Assembly (NCBI GenBank): GCA_021155205.1
Contig: JAJNPS010000035.1
Location: 1 to 56,550 of the forward strand
Length of the DNA stretch: 56,550 nucleotides
Source of the DNA: Rhodobacterales bacterium
GTDB lineage: Bacteria; Pseudomonadota; Alphaproteobacteria; Rhodobacterales; Rhodobacteraceae
Reading direction: 5' to 3'
A program made the position numbers and the translations under genes. Shown one piece after another: positions 9,804 through 18,251 of the stretch (positions within the stretch are counted from its first letter, which is position 1; the number at the start of each line of letters is the position of its first letter). The notes below the pieces were generated by a model. It saw only the letters and a list, made by a program, of their open reading frames with translations, was not told where the DNA came from and did not search any database.

Positions 9804-9832
9804 TTGACCATTTGCCCATGCATGGGATAACC
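9804..9832 (+). promoter_or_regulatory. Candidate sigma-70-type promoter for trkA-trkH
   Basis: TTGACC (9804-9809) and ATAACC (9827-9832) are separated by 17 nt. The spacer contains a perfect 12-nt palindrome CCCATGCATGGG (9815-9826), which could be an operator. The trkA start lies 46 nt downstream. Confidence 0.45.
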
Positions 9833-9878
9833 AAAGCGCCTGTGCGCCTCGGCGGCCGCGCGTGATCAGAGGTCTTGG

Positions 9879-11255
9879 ATGAAGGTGATCATTTGCGGTG
9901 CGGGCCAGGTGGGCTGGCAGATCGCGCGTCAGCTGTCGGGCGAAAAGAACGATGTCACCATCGTCGATGTGAACGCAGACCTCGTGCGGCGCGCGACCGA
10001 GGCGCTGGATGTCCAGGGCGTTGCGGGGTTCGCATCCTACCCCGAGGTGCTGGCCAAGGCCGGCGCGCGCGATGCCGACCTGATCATTGCGGCCACCTAT
10101 TCGGACGAGGTGAACATGGTCACATGCCAGGTTGCCCATTCGGTCTTTGGCGTCACCCGCAAGATCGCGCGGCTCAGGGCGCAGGAATACCTCAGACCCG
10201 CCTATGGCGATCTTTACAGCGAAAACCGCCTGCCCATCGACGTGGTGATCAGCCCCGAATTCGAGGTGGCCGAGGCGGCGCTGCAGCGGCTTGCGGCCCC
10301 TGCGACCTTTGACACCGAGATTTTCATGAACGGCAAGGCGCAGCTTCTGGGGCTGGCGCTGTCGGAGGATTGTCCGGTGCTGAACACGCCCCTGCGGCAA
10401 CTGGACGGGCTGTTTCCGACCCTGCGTGCCATCGTGGTGGGCGTTCGGCGTGACGGGCGACTGTTCGCGCCCGATGCCAATGACCAGCTTTATGCCCAGG
10501 ACAGCGCCTATATCTTTGTCCATTCCGAGGATGTGAACCGCGCGCTGGAAATCTTTGGCAAGAAAACGAAAAAGCAGGAACGTGTCATCATCATCGGGGG
10601 CGGCAACGTCGGCCTTGCGGTGGCCCGTGCGTTGGAATCGCGGTCCGACCGCGTGCGTGTGAAGATCATCGAGAAAAGCCGTGAACGCGCCGAGATTGCC
10701 GCCGACGCGCTGGAGCGGACCATCGTGCTGAACGGCGACGGGATGGACCTGGATATCCTGAACGAGGCCGCCATCGACAAGGCGGATGTCGTCCTGGCGG
10801 TCACGGATGACGACAAGACCAACATCCTGGCGGCGGTGCGTGCCAAGCAACTGAACTGCCCCATGGCCATAGCATTGGTGAACGATCCCACGCTGGCGCC
10901 GCTGATGGCGCCCCTGGACATCGACGCCTACATCAACCCGCGCGCCACCACCGTGTCGTCGATCCTGCGCCACATCCGGCACGGCAAGGTGCGCGCGATC
11001 TATTCGGTGGGCGACGGCGAGGCCGAGATGATCGAGGCGCAGGTGCTGTCGACATCGCCCCTGTCAGGCCGGCTGGTGCGCGAGATCGAGTTTCCCGAAG
11101 GCGTTCTGGTCGGCGGCGTGATGAAGGGCGACAAAATGGTCAAGCCGACCGGCGATCTGCGCATCGACGCGGGTGACGTGATCGCCCTGTTCGCGATGGC
11201 CGGCGATATTGCCGAGGTGGAGCGCCTGTTGCAGGTCTCCATCGACTTTTTCTAG
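9879..11255 (+). CDS. trkA: Trk potassium uptake system, cytoplasmic NAD-binding subunit TrkA
   Basis: 458 residues with two tandem RCK modules. The first opens MKVIICGAGQVGWQIARQLS and the second, at about residue 232, has VIIIGGGNVGLAVARAL. Each Rossmann fold is followed by a TrkA-C subdomain, ending with a VIALFAMAGDI strand. TrkA gates the TrkH channel from the cytoplasmic side in response to nucleotides. The gene is followed 7 nt later by trkH, so the complete Trk system is encoded here. The start ATG lies at the beginning of the Rossmann strand and no upstream in-frame start gives a better fit. Confidence 0.96.
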   Translation: MKVIICGAGQVGWQIARQLSGEKNDVTIVDVNADLVRRATEALDVQGVAGFASYPEVLAKAGARDADLIIAATYSDEVNMVTCQVAHSVFGVTRKIARLRAQEYLRPAYGDLYSENRLPIDVVISPEFEVAEAALQRLAAPATFDTEIFMNGKAQLLGLALSEDCPVLNTPLRQLDGLFPTLRAIVVGVRRDGRLFAPDANDQLYAQDSAYIFVHSEDVNRALEIFGKKTKKQERVIIIGGGNVGLAVARALESRSDRVRVKIIEKSRERAEIAADALERTIVLNGDGMDLDILNEAAIDKADVVLAVTDDDKTNILAAVRAKQLNCPMAIALVNDPTLAPLMAPLDIDAYINPRATTVSSILRHIRHGKVRAIYSVGDGEAEMIEAQVLSTSPLSGRLVREIEFPEGVLVGGVMKGDKMVKPTGDLRIDAGDVIALFAMAGDIAEVERLLQVSIDFF

Positions 11256-11262
11256 CGCCGCC

Positions 11263-12783
11263 ATGATCGGGCGGTTGCAGACCCTGCCGTTGGTGGTGAT
11301 CCTGATGGGGACAGGCGCGCTGGCAAGTCTCATTCCCGGCCTGCACGCCTTTGTCATCCGCGATTACCAGACCGGCCGGGCCTTCATCTATGCCGGCGCG
11401 ATCATGCTGTTCCTGAGCGTGATGCTGGGCATCGTCACGCAACGCCAGACCGTCCGGCAACGGCAGCGCGGGCCGCTGGTGGCGCTGCTGCTGACCTATC
11501 TCGTGCTGCCCCTGTGGCTGGCTTTCCCCTTTCTTGGCGCCGCACCCGAGGCAACGCTGGTCGAAGGCTGGTTCGAGATGGTGTCGGCACTGACCACCAC
11601 CGGGGCAACGCTCTGGTCCGAAGGTCGGACCTTGCCGTCGTCGGTGCATCTGTGGCGTGCGCTGGTCGGCTGGGGCGGGGGTGCCTTTATCCTGATCGCG
11701 GCGGCGGCGATCCTGGCCCCGCTGAACCTTGGCGGCGCCGAGGTCGTGTCTGGCCGTACCATCGGGCAGGGCGGGGGCCTTGGCGGTCAGGGGCGCGCCG
11801 CGTCCGATCCGGTGCGGCGGTTCCTGCAGGCGGCGGTGGTGGTGGGACCGGCCTATGTGGTGCTGACGGTGGCGCTGTGGGCCGGGCTCTTGATCGCGGG
11901 ATCGTCGGCAACGCAAGGGTTGTGCCTGGCGATGTCGACCCTTGCCACCTCGGGCATCACCTGTGGCCAGCCTTTTGCGGCCAATCCGGCGGGGCGCTGG
12001 GGCGAGGGCCTGATCTATCTGTTCCTGATCCTCGCCCTGTCGCGAAGGTTCCTGCCCGGGCCGGGCGTGACGGACCGGCGCACGGCGTTGTGGCGCGACC
12101 CCGAACTGCGTCTGGCAGCGGCGATCCTGACGGTGCTGCCGATGCTGCTCTTTGTCCGCCGCTGGCTGGGCGAGCTGGCCGAGATGGCACCCGACAACCT
12201 GCCCGGATCGGTGGATGCGCTGTGGGGGATGATGTTCTCGACGCTGTCCTTTCTGACCACGACGGGATTCGTGTCGGCAAACTGGATCGATGCGCAGGTC
12301 TGGTCGGGGCTGTCGACGCCGGGCCTGATCCTGTTGGGCCTTGCGATCCTCGGCGGCGGCGTTGCCACCACGGCGGGCGGGGTTAAGCTGTTGCGCATCT
12401 ATGCCCTGACCCGCCATGGACAACGCGAACTGGAACGGATCATCCATCCCAGTTCGGTCGGCGGCGAGGGCATGGCCGCACGGCGGTTGCGCCATCAGGG
12501 GGCGTTCTTTGCCTGGGTCTTTTTCATGCTGTTTGCGATGTCGATCGCCGGGCTGATGCTGGGACTGAGCCTTGCGGGACTGGCGTTTCAGCCCGCGCTG
12601 GTCGTGACGATCGCCGCATTGTCCACCACCGGCCCGCTGGTCACGATTGCCACCGGGGCGCCGCTGGACCTGGCGTTGTTGTCGGTCCCGGCCCAGATTC
12701 TGGTCGGCGCTGGCATGATTTTGGGCCGCATCGAGATCCTTGCCCTGATCGCGCTGTTCTCCCTGGGCGAGCAGCGGCGCTAG
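11263..12783 (+). CDS. trkH: Trk potassium uptake system, membrane channel subunit TrkH
   Basis: 506 residues, almost wholly hydrophobic, with the repeated M1-P-M2 units of the TrkH/KtrB superfamily. Selectivity filter-like loops are seen as SALTTTGATLW, STLATSGITCG, SFLTTTGFVSANW and AALSTTGPLVT, with a glycine in each. It moves K+ into the cell together with TrkA. I chose the ATG at 11263, 7 nt after the trkA stop. The stop codon at 12781-12783 falls at the left edge of an inverted-repeat element described separately. A second K+ importer, Kup, is encoded elsewhere in the window. Confidence 0.95.
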   Translation: MIGRLQTLPLVVILMGTGALASLIPGLHAFVIRDYQTGRAFIYAGAIMLFLSVMLGIVTQRQTVRQRQRGPLVALLLTYLVLPLWLAFPFLGAAPEATLVEGWFEMVSALTTTGATLWSEGRTLPSSVHLWRALVGWGGGAFILIAAAAILAPLNLGGAEVVSGRTIGQGGGLGGQGRAASDPVRRFLQAAVVVGPAYVVLTVALWAGLLIAGSSATQGLCLAMSTLATSGITCGQPFAANPAGRWGEGLIYLFLILALSRRFLPGPGVTDRRTALWRDPELRLAAAILTVLPMLLFVRRWLGELAEMAPDNLPGSVDALWGMMFSTLSFLTTTGFVSANWIDAQVWSGLSTPGLILLGLAILGGGVATTAGGVKLLRIYALTRHGQRELERIIHPSSVGGEGMAARRLRHQGAFFAWVFFMLFAMSIAGLMLGLSLAGLAFQPALVVTIAALSTTGPLVTIATGAPLDLALLSVPAQILVGAGMILGRIEILALIALFSLGEQRR

Positions 12784-12883
12784 AGCCTGTCCGACAAAAT
12801 TGGCGCGCGGTTTCGGCGAAAGACAGGCGCCAACAAAGAACCGGGAGGATGGCCGACGCTTCTGACGGCGTCGGACAGACTCT
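12782..12883. repeat. 102-bp element bounded by 14-bp inverted repeats after trkH
   Basis: AGAGCCTGTCCGAC (12782-12795) and GTCGGACAGACTCT (12870-12883) are inverted copies with one mismatch, enclosing 74 bp with no plausible gene. A smaller hairpin, CCGACGC/GCGTCGG (12853-12874), lies at the right end. The left arm starts inside the trkH stop codon. The structure resembles a MITE or the remnant of an IS with GAGCCTGTC-type ends. No clear target duplication is visible. Confidence 0.5.
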
Positions 12884-13048
12884 GGGGATGAATCAGGCGT
12901 GATTTTTTCAACTGGAGTCTTTGGAAAAGCCAAAGCATACTCGCCCGCACGTTGGGGGCGATTGCGAGATTATAGGGTTTCGCGGGCTGGACCCTTGCGC
13001 GACAATACTGACCACAAAAAGTGACAGCGAAAAAAGGCTCGATAAAAA

Positions 13049-13282
13049 ATGGCTGCCGACAAACAGAACTTGCAAGACGCATTCCTGAACCATGTCCGCA
13101 AAGCGAAAGTTCCCGTCACGATTTTCCTGATCAACGGGGTCAAGCTGCAGGGAGTGATCACCTGGTTTGACAACTTTTGCGTGCTTTTGCGCCGCGATGG
13201 GCAATCGCAACTGGTCTACAAGCATGCGATTTCCACCATCATGCCGGGCGCGCCGATCAGCCTTTACGAGGGCGAAGACTGA
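13049..13282 (+). CDS. hfq: RNA chaperone Hfq
   Basis: 77 residues, the compact alphaproteobacterial length. The Sm1 motif is NLQDAFLNHVRKAKVPVTIF, and Sm2 is the YKHAISTIMP segment, which contains the YKH triad for uridine binding. Hfq forms a hexameric ring that pairs small RNAs with mRNAs. The 265-nt upstream gap holds the inverted-repeat element and an AT-rich stretch that probably carries its own promoter, although I could not fix convincing -35/-10 boxes. It is followed immediately by hflX, the widespread hfq-hflX arrangement. Confidence 0.97.
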   Translation: MAADKQNLQDAFLNHVRKAKVPVTIFLINGVKLQGVITWFDNFCVLLRRDGQSQLVYKHAISTIMPGAPISLYEGED

Positions 13283-13371
13283 CCAAAGACCGCACCAGCA
13301 CGCCGCCTGACAGCGCGGATGACGTCGCACCCGAACCCAAGGGGGCGCGGCACGCAGGTCATGTCTCGAAG

Positions 13372-14784
13372 GTGCCGGATACCCGTGCCTGGGTGGTGCA
13401 TCCTGATCTCAAGTCCGGTCCGCAGCGGCGTTTGCCGGAACTGGGGCTGGCCGAAGCGGTCTCGCTGGCCGCAGCCCTGCCAGGCATGCAGGTCTGCGGG
13501 GCCGATGTGGTGCGGGTTGCACGGATGACGCCCGCCACTCTGTTCGGATCGGGCAAGGTTGACGAACTGGCCCGCCGCTTCAAGGCCGAAGACATCGCGC
13601 TGGTTTTTGTCGACGGGACGGTCAGCCCCGTACAGCAGCGCAACCTGGAAAAGGCCTGGGGGGTAAAGCTTCTTGACCGTACCTCGCTGATCCTGGAGAT
13701 TTTTGCCACCCGCGCGCGGACGCGCGAAGGTGTGTTGCAGGTGGATCTGGCCGCGCTCAGCTATCAGCGCACGCGGCTGGTGCGGGCCTGGACGCACCTG
13801 GAACGCCAGCGCGGCGGCTTTGGCTTTGTCGGCGGGCCGGGGGAGACCCAGATCGAGTCCGACCGTCGGGCGCTGGACGACCAGATCATCCGCCTGAAAC
13901 GCCAGCTGGACCGCGTCGTGCGCACGCGCGAACTGCACCGATCCGCCCGGCGCAAGGTGCCGTTTCCGGTGGTCGCCCTGGTCGGCTATACCAATGCCGG
14001 CAAATCGACGCTGTTCAACCGCATGACCGGGGCCGACGTGATGGCCAAGGATATGCTTTTTGCCACGCTGGACCCGACGATGCGGGGGCTTGTGCTGCCC
14101 TCGGGGGCAAGGATCATCCTGTCGGACACGGTGGGGTTCATCTCGGATTTGCCGACGCAACTGGTCGCGGCCTTCCGCGCCACGCTGGAAGAGGTGCTGG
14201 AGGCCGACCTGATCGTGCATGTGCGCGATATCAGCCACCCCGAAACGGCCGAACAGGCCGCGGATGTGGCCGGGATCCTTGCATCACTGGGCGTGGCGGC
14301 AGGCGCCCCGATGCTTGAGGTCTGGAACAAGCTGGACCTTGTCGGGCCGTCGGCGCGCGAGGGGCTGGTAGCGCAGGGCACCAACCGAAATGGCGTCATC
14401 CTGGGGTCCGCAATCACAGGTGAAGGCTTGGACGCCTTGCTGGCCGCGATCTCGGATGCCTTTGCCGAGCCTGCATCCGAAGAGACCCTGCAGATCGGTT
14501 TTGCGGACGGCCGCGCGCTGGCGCGGTTGCACGGGCTGGGGGTTGTGATCGGCGAGGAACCGGGCGAGGATGCGACTCGCGTGCAGGTCCGCTGGACCGC
14601 GCGGCAGCGGGTCGGCTGGTTCAGCGAAACCGGCGGCACAAACCAAGGGGAGGCATCCATGGCCAAGGGCAACAACCAGAAAAGCAACAAGGAAAAGAAA
14701 AAGCCCAAGAAAGAGGTCGCCAAGCCCGCGACCGCCGTTGCCTCGACCCGCAGCGGCACCGAAATCGCCGGCAAGAAACTTTAG
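13372..14784 (+). CDS. hflX: Ribosome-associated GTPase HflX, fused in frame to a short basic tail
   Basis: HflX N-domain (LFGSGKVDELA; GTVSPVQQRNLEKAWGVKLL; FGFVGGPGETQIE) followed by the G domain, with G1 GYTNAGKST, G3 DTVGFISDLP and G4 NKLD. HflX splits stalled or heat-damaged ribosomes. The start is uncertain. The frame is open from 13177 but overlaps hfq; GTG at 13372 gives a normal N-terminus, and a CTG at 13279 overlapping the hfq stop is possible. The usual end (VQVRWTARQR) is not followed by a stop. The frame continues through GWFSETGGTNQGEAS into a Lys-rich segment that has its own start signal at 14659, so the product is about 40-50 residues longer than usual unless that start is used separately. 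Confidence 0.9.
   Translation: MPDTRAWVVHPDLKSGPQRRLPELGLAEAVSLAAALPGMQVCGADVVRVARMTPATLFGSGKVDELARRFKAEDIALVFVDGTVSPVQQRNLEKAWGVKLLDRTSLILEIFATRARTREGVLQVDLAALSYQRTRLVRAWTHLERQRGGFGFVGGPGETQIESDRRALDDQIIRLKRQLDRVVRTRELHRSARRKVPFPVVALVGYTNAGKSTLFNRMTGADVMAKDMLFATLDPTMRGLVLPSGARIILSDTVGFISDLPTQLVAAFRATLEEVLEADLIVHVRDISHPETAEQAADVAGILASLGVAAGAPMLEVWNKLDLVGPSAREGLVAQGTNRNGVILGSAITGEGLDALLAAISDAFAEPASEETLQIGFADGRALARLHGLGVVIGEEPGEDATRVQVRWTARQRVGWFSETGGTNQGEASMAKGNNQKSNKEKKKPKKEVAKPATAVASTRSGTEIAGKKL
14659..14784 (+). CDS. Short Lys-rich protein (MAKG family) nested in frame at the hflX 3' end
   Basis: The ATG at 14659 is preceded by GGGGAGG (14647-14653), a much better ribosome binding site than expected inside a gene. 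It opens MAKGNNQKSNKEKKKPKK and ends AGKKL, 41 residues in all. Short stand-alone proteins beginning MAKG(N/Q)..K.. with a poly-Lys centre and a C-terminal AGKK are common in proteobacteria (family recollection; function unknown). Here no stop separates it from hflX. It may be made alone, as a fusion, or both. Extremely basic and probably disordered, so RNA or ribosome contact is possible but not shown. Confidence 0.55.
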   Translation: MAKGNNQKSNKEKKKPKKEVAKPATAVASTRSGTEIAGKKL

Positions 14785-14796
14785 CGCCAGTGGCTC

Positions 14797-17256
14797 TTAC
14801 GGTGCGGCGGGCGTCAGCTCGGTGATGCCGACGGCTGCGGCGCGCGCAAGGTCCGGGTCCAGCGACATCGGTATGTATTCGCCCCGGCGCCACAATTCGC
14901 CGAGATCGTCGTAGAACCGGCTGAGGGGATGGCCGGATTGCCCGGTCGAAGTAATGAACACGGACGAATCCGGGTCAGCAAAGTCATAGACCCCGCGATA
15001 CCCCGCGCCATTGACGTTCAGATAGGGGTTCGGCTCCTTGCCCGAGGTGCGCCCCCGCATCAGCGTGTAATCCCCGCCCGAGGTCGATTGGCGGATATTC
15101 ACGAAATAGCGCAGGATCGGGACTGTCCCCAGCACGGGATGATCCTGGGCGGCCTGATGCGCATCACCCCAGCGCCAGCTTTCGATGTTCGGACCATAGG
15201 TTTCCGACAGCGACAACAGTGCGTCATCCAGGGCGATGCGGGCCAGGTCGCTGCAGCTTTCGACCGGGGCCGACTGCACCACGTCGCACCAGATCGAGGC
15301 CCCGTTGATGTTGCGATAGACGCGTTCCAGAAAGATCGGGTTGGGATTGCGGAACTGGCTGGCCAGGGGGCCGATGTCGTCGCGGATCAGCCGGTCGGTC
15401 AGGGCGCGCAGCCAGGCCTCGGCGATCAGGGGTTCGGGCAGGTGTTCGTTCATCTCACCGTTCCATTCGGCCAACAGGGTCAGCGCCTTTTGGCGCAGGC
15501 GTTCGGGCGTGCCTTCGGGGGCAGCCTCGCCGGTGAACCACAGCTCCGATCCGATCAGCGGCAGCAGGGTGCGGGCCGCCGGGCTGACGGTATCAAGTTG
15601 CGCCTCGACAAAACTGTCGCGGGTATGGACCTCGCGCGCCTTCATCAGGGTCAGCCAGCGCTGGATGCGCTGCGTGTCGCCCCAGTCGAAACTGACATGG
15701 TTCGGGAACGGGCGGTCCACCGTCTTGTTGTTGGTGTTGCCCAAGAGGCCACTGGTCGGGTTCACGAAGCGCGGGTTTTCGGAATAGGGCAGGATGCCGC
15801 GAAAGCCGACGGCCGGGTCCGCACCCATGGCAGGCAGGCGGCCCTGTGTCGGGTGGGCCGGGTCGCGGGCGGGCAACTGGCCGATGGTCTGCATCGCGAT
15901 GCCATTGGCGTCGGCCAGCATCAGGTTCTGTGCCGGGGCCACGAAGAGTTCGCCCGCCTTGATCGCGGCGTCGATGTTGCCCGATTTCATCAGCCGCAAT
16001 CCCGCCGTCATCGAGGTGTCTTTCGCCGACAGGGCGGTCCAGCTGATTGCCGCGACGTGACCGCCGGGGGTGATCGTGTCCAGCCCGAAATGCGATCCCG
16101 GCAGGATGGGTCCGTTGCGTGACCAGCGCAAGGTGACAGTCACGGGTTCGGCATCCTTGACGGTGATGATCGACCGCCGCGTGTCGAACTTGGCCCAGCC
16201 TTCAGGGGTCTGGTATTCCTCGGGGTTGTCGGGGTTCAGCTTTTCGATCACGACATCCTGATCGTCGGCGCTGGCCGTGGTCAGGCCCCAGCCCAGCTTG
16301 TCCGACCGCCCGACCATCACCAGGGGGACGCCGGGAATGGTGCCGCCGATGACGCCGCCCGAAGACAGTTCCAGCCGTGCCAGATACCAGATCGTCGGCG
16401 CGGTGAAATCAAGATGCGGGTCATTGGCCAGAAGTGTCCCGCCCGAGGCAGAACGGTCCTTTGACGCGGCAAAGGCGTTCGACGCGCCGGCAAAGCCCAC
16501 CTCGGGCAGGGGCGACAATGCGCCCTCGGTGCTGGCGGTGCGAAAGCCGGGCGCGCCGGGGACAAGGCTGGCATAATCGGGCAGGGCCGCAACCCCCTGT
16601 CCGGGATCATCGGGGATCAGGTCGACAAGGCGTTCCTCGGGCAGCACGATGGAGGCCTGCGCGCGCAACACTTCCCTTTGCGCCTGATCGGTCAACTGCA
16701 GCGCCATCAGCTTGATGATCGCGATGGAATCGGCCGGCGACCAGGCGGCGATCTCGTTCGAGAACAGAAAGAATTCCGGCGCGCCGCGCCCCCTCGCGCC
16801 CGTGTTGATCTGTTCGATCCAGGCGTTCACCCCGGCCGAATACGCCTCCAGCGCCGCCAGCGTTTCGGGATCCTGCGCAGGAACCGAGGCCAGCGCCAGA
16901 TTGTAGAGGTCATAGCGACGCAAAAGCTCGTCCGTCTTGATGGTGGACGGGCCGAAAATCTCGCTGAGCCTGCCTTGGGCGGTGCGCCGCAGCATCGTCA
17001 TCTGCCAGAGCCGGTCCTGCGCATGCGCGAACCCGAGCGCAAAGAACACGTCCCGGTCGGTCGCGCCAAAGATGTGCGGCACGTTGGAATTGTTGCGCAC
17101 GATCTGTACCGGCGCCGTGATCCCCGGCAGGGTGAAATCCTCGTTATAGTCCGGCAGCGACCGCGACAGGAAATAATAACCCCCGATGCCCGCCAGCACC
17201 ACCAGCGCAACCATGGCGGTTATGATGCGCATGAGCCAGCGAAACGCGGTAAACAT
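14797..17256 (-). CDS. Penicillin acylase family N-terminal-serine hydrolase
   Basis: 819 residues. One N-terminal membrane segment (residues about 11-30, ITAMVALVVLAGIGGYYFL) acts as signal or anchor. The alpha-chain region has VPHIFGATDRDVFFALGF and HAQDRLWQM. The autoprocessing site is GASNAFAASKD, with Ser259 as the probable N-terminal nucleophile of the beta chain, followed by LLANDPHL. Members are processed in the periplasm and hydrolyse amides such as beta-lactam side chains or acyl-homoserine lactones; the substrate here cannot be told from sequence. It converges on hflX with 12 nt between stops and is divergent from the reductase at 17336. Confidence 0.93.
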   Translation of the reverse strand: MFTAFRWLMRIITAMVALVVLAGIGGYYFLSRSLPDYNEDFTLPGITAPVQIVRNNSNVPHIFGATDRDVFFALGFAHAQDRLWQMTMLRRTAQGRLSEIFGPSTIKTDELLRRYDLYNLALASVPAQDPETLAALEAYSAGVNAWIEQINTGARGRGAPEFFLFSNEIAAWSPADSIAIIKLMALQLTDQAQREVLRAQASIVLPEERLVDLIPDDPGQGVAALPDYASLVPGAPGFRTASTEGALSPLPEVGFAGASNAFAASKDRSASGGTLLANDPHLDFTAPTIWYLARLELSSGGVIGGTIPGVPLVMVGRSDKLGWGLTTASADDQDVVIEKLNPDNPEEYQTPEGWAKFDTRRSIITVKDAEPVTVTLRWSRNGPILPGSHFGLDTITPGGHVAAISWTALSAKDTSMTAGLRLMKSGNIDAAIKAGELFVAPAQNLMLADANGIAMQTIGQLPARDPAHPTQGRLPAMGADPAVGFRGILPYSENPRFVNPTSGLLGNTNNKTVDRPFPNHVSFDWGDTQRIQRWLTLMKAREVHTRDSFVEAQLDTVSPAARTLLPLIGSELWFTGEAAPEGTPERLRQKALTLLAEWNGEMNEHLPEPLIAEAWLRALTDRLIRDDIGPLASQFRNPNPIFLERVYRNINGASIWCDVVQSAPVESCSDLARIALDDALLSLSETYGPNIESWRWGDAHQAAQDHPVLGTVPILRYFVNIRQSTSGGDYTLMRGRTSGKEPNPYLNVNGAGYRGVYDFADPDSSVFITSTGQSGHPLSRFYDDLGELWRRGEYIPMSLDPDLARAAAVGITELTPAAP

Positions 17257-17335
17257 CGGGGGGCCTGTTCTTGACGGCGGGGACGTGTTGGGTTCCTAGT
17301 CGATTGCCAGGCGCAGGGCAATTGGCGAGGACAAG

Positions 17336-18199
17336 ATGGCAAAAGTGGCATTCCTGGGCCTGGGGGTCATGGGGTTTCCGATGGCGGGGCATCTGGTTGC
17401 CAAGGGGCACCAGGTGACGGTCTATAACCGCAGCGCGGCCAAGATCGAGGCATGGGCCGCGCGCCACGGGGCGACCTGGGCTGAAACACCGGCCATGGCG
17501 GCGTCCGGGGCCGCGTTCGTGATGGCCTGCGTCGGCAATGATGATGATCTGCGATCGGTCTGCCTTGGCGACACGGGGGCGTTTGCGGGCATGGCGCGCG
17601 GGGCCGTCTTTGTCGATCACACGACGGTTTCGGCGACGGTCACACGCGAACTGGCCGGGATGGCGCGTGACATGGGCCTTGGCTATGTGGACGCGCCGGT
17701 GTCCGGCGGGCAGGCCGGGGCCGAGAACGGCCAGTTGTCGGTCATGTGTGGCGGGACTGTTGCAGACTATGACCGTGCAGAACCCGTGATGGCGGCCTAT
17801 GCGCGGATATGTCGGCGGCTGGGCGACAGCGGGGCGGGGCAACTGGCCAAGATGATGAACCAGATCTGCATCGCGGGGCTGATGCAGGGCCTGTCCGAAG
17901 CGCTGGCCTTCGGGCAGAAGGCAGGCCTCGACGGGGAGGCGGTGGTCGAAGTGATCGCGCAGGGTGCCGCGGGGTCGTGGCAGATGGTCAACCGCCACAA
18001 GACGATGCTGGACGGCACGTTCGACTTCGGCTTTGCCGTCGACTGGATGCGCAAGGATCTGGGGATTTGCCTTGATACGGCTGACCAGATCGGCGCCAGC
18101 CTGCCGGTGACGGCACTGGTCGACCAGTTCTACAAGGATGTGCAGTTGATGGGCGGTGGGCGGGGGGATACGTCCAGCCTGATCCGGCGTCTGCGGTAG
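17336..18199 (+). CDS. NAD(P)-dependent oxidoreductase of the 3-hydroxyisobutyrate dehydrogenase family
   Basis: 287 residues. The Rossmann motif GLGVMGFPMA lies at residues 7-16. The substrate signature DAPVSGGQAGAENGQLSVM comes next, and QLAKMMNQ carries the catalytic lysine position of the beta-hydroxyacid dehydrogenases. NRS at the end of the second strand favours NADP over NAD. Members reduce or oxidise short hydroxyacids or semialdehydes (3-hydroxyisobutyrate, tartronate, glyoxylate/succinic semialdehyde); the exact substrate is unknown. The stop codon at 18197-18199 lies within the left arm of a palindromic repeat. No valine-degradation neighbours are present. Confidence 0.9.
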   Translation: MAKVAFLGLGVMGFPMAGHLVAKGHQVTVYNRSAAKIEAWAARHGATWAETPAMAASGAAFVMACVGNDDDLRSVCLGDTGAFAGMARGAVFVDHTTVSATVTRELAGMARDMGLGYVDAPVSGGQAGAENGQLSVMCGGTVADYDRAEPVMAAYARICRRLGDSGAGQLAKMMNQICIAGLMQGLSEALAFGQKAGLDGEAVVEVIAQGAAGSWQMVNRHKTMLDGTFDFGFAVDWMRKDLGICLDTADQIGASLPVTALVDQFYKDVQLMGGGRGDTSSLIRRLR

Positions 18200-18251
18200 G
18201 GCGGGGTTTAGCCCGCCGGATACCGAAACGGCGGGGGGAATCCCGCCCTAC
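18196..18251. repeat. Nested palindromic intergenic repeat between convergent genes
   Basis: GTAGGGCGGG (18196-18205) and CCCGCCCTAC (18242-18251) are perfect inverted arms. Inside them GCCCGCC and GGCGGGG form a second, inner pairing. The TAG within each arm is the stop codon of the gene on that side (plus-strand reductase, minus-strand SYLF gene). It looks like a REP-type dispersed palindrome and may act as a bidirectional terminator or mRNA stabiliser. Confidence 0.7.
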
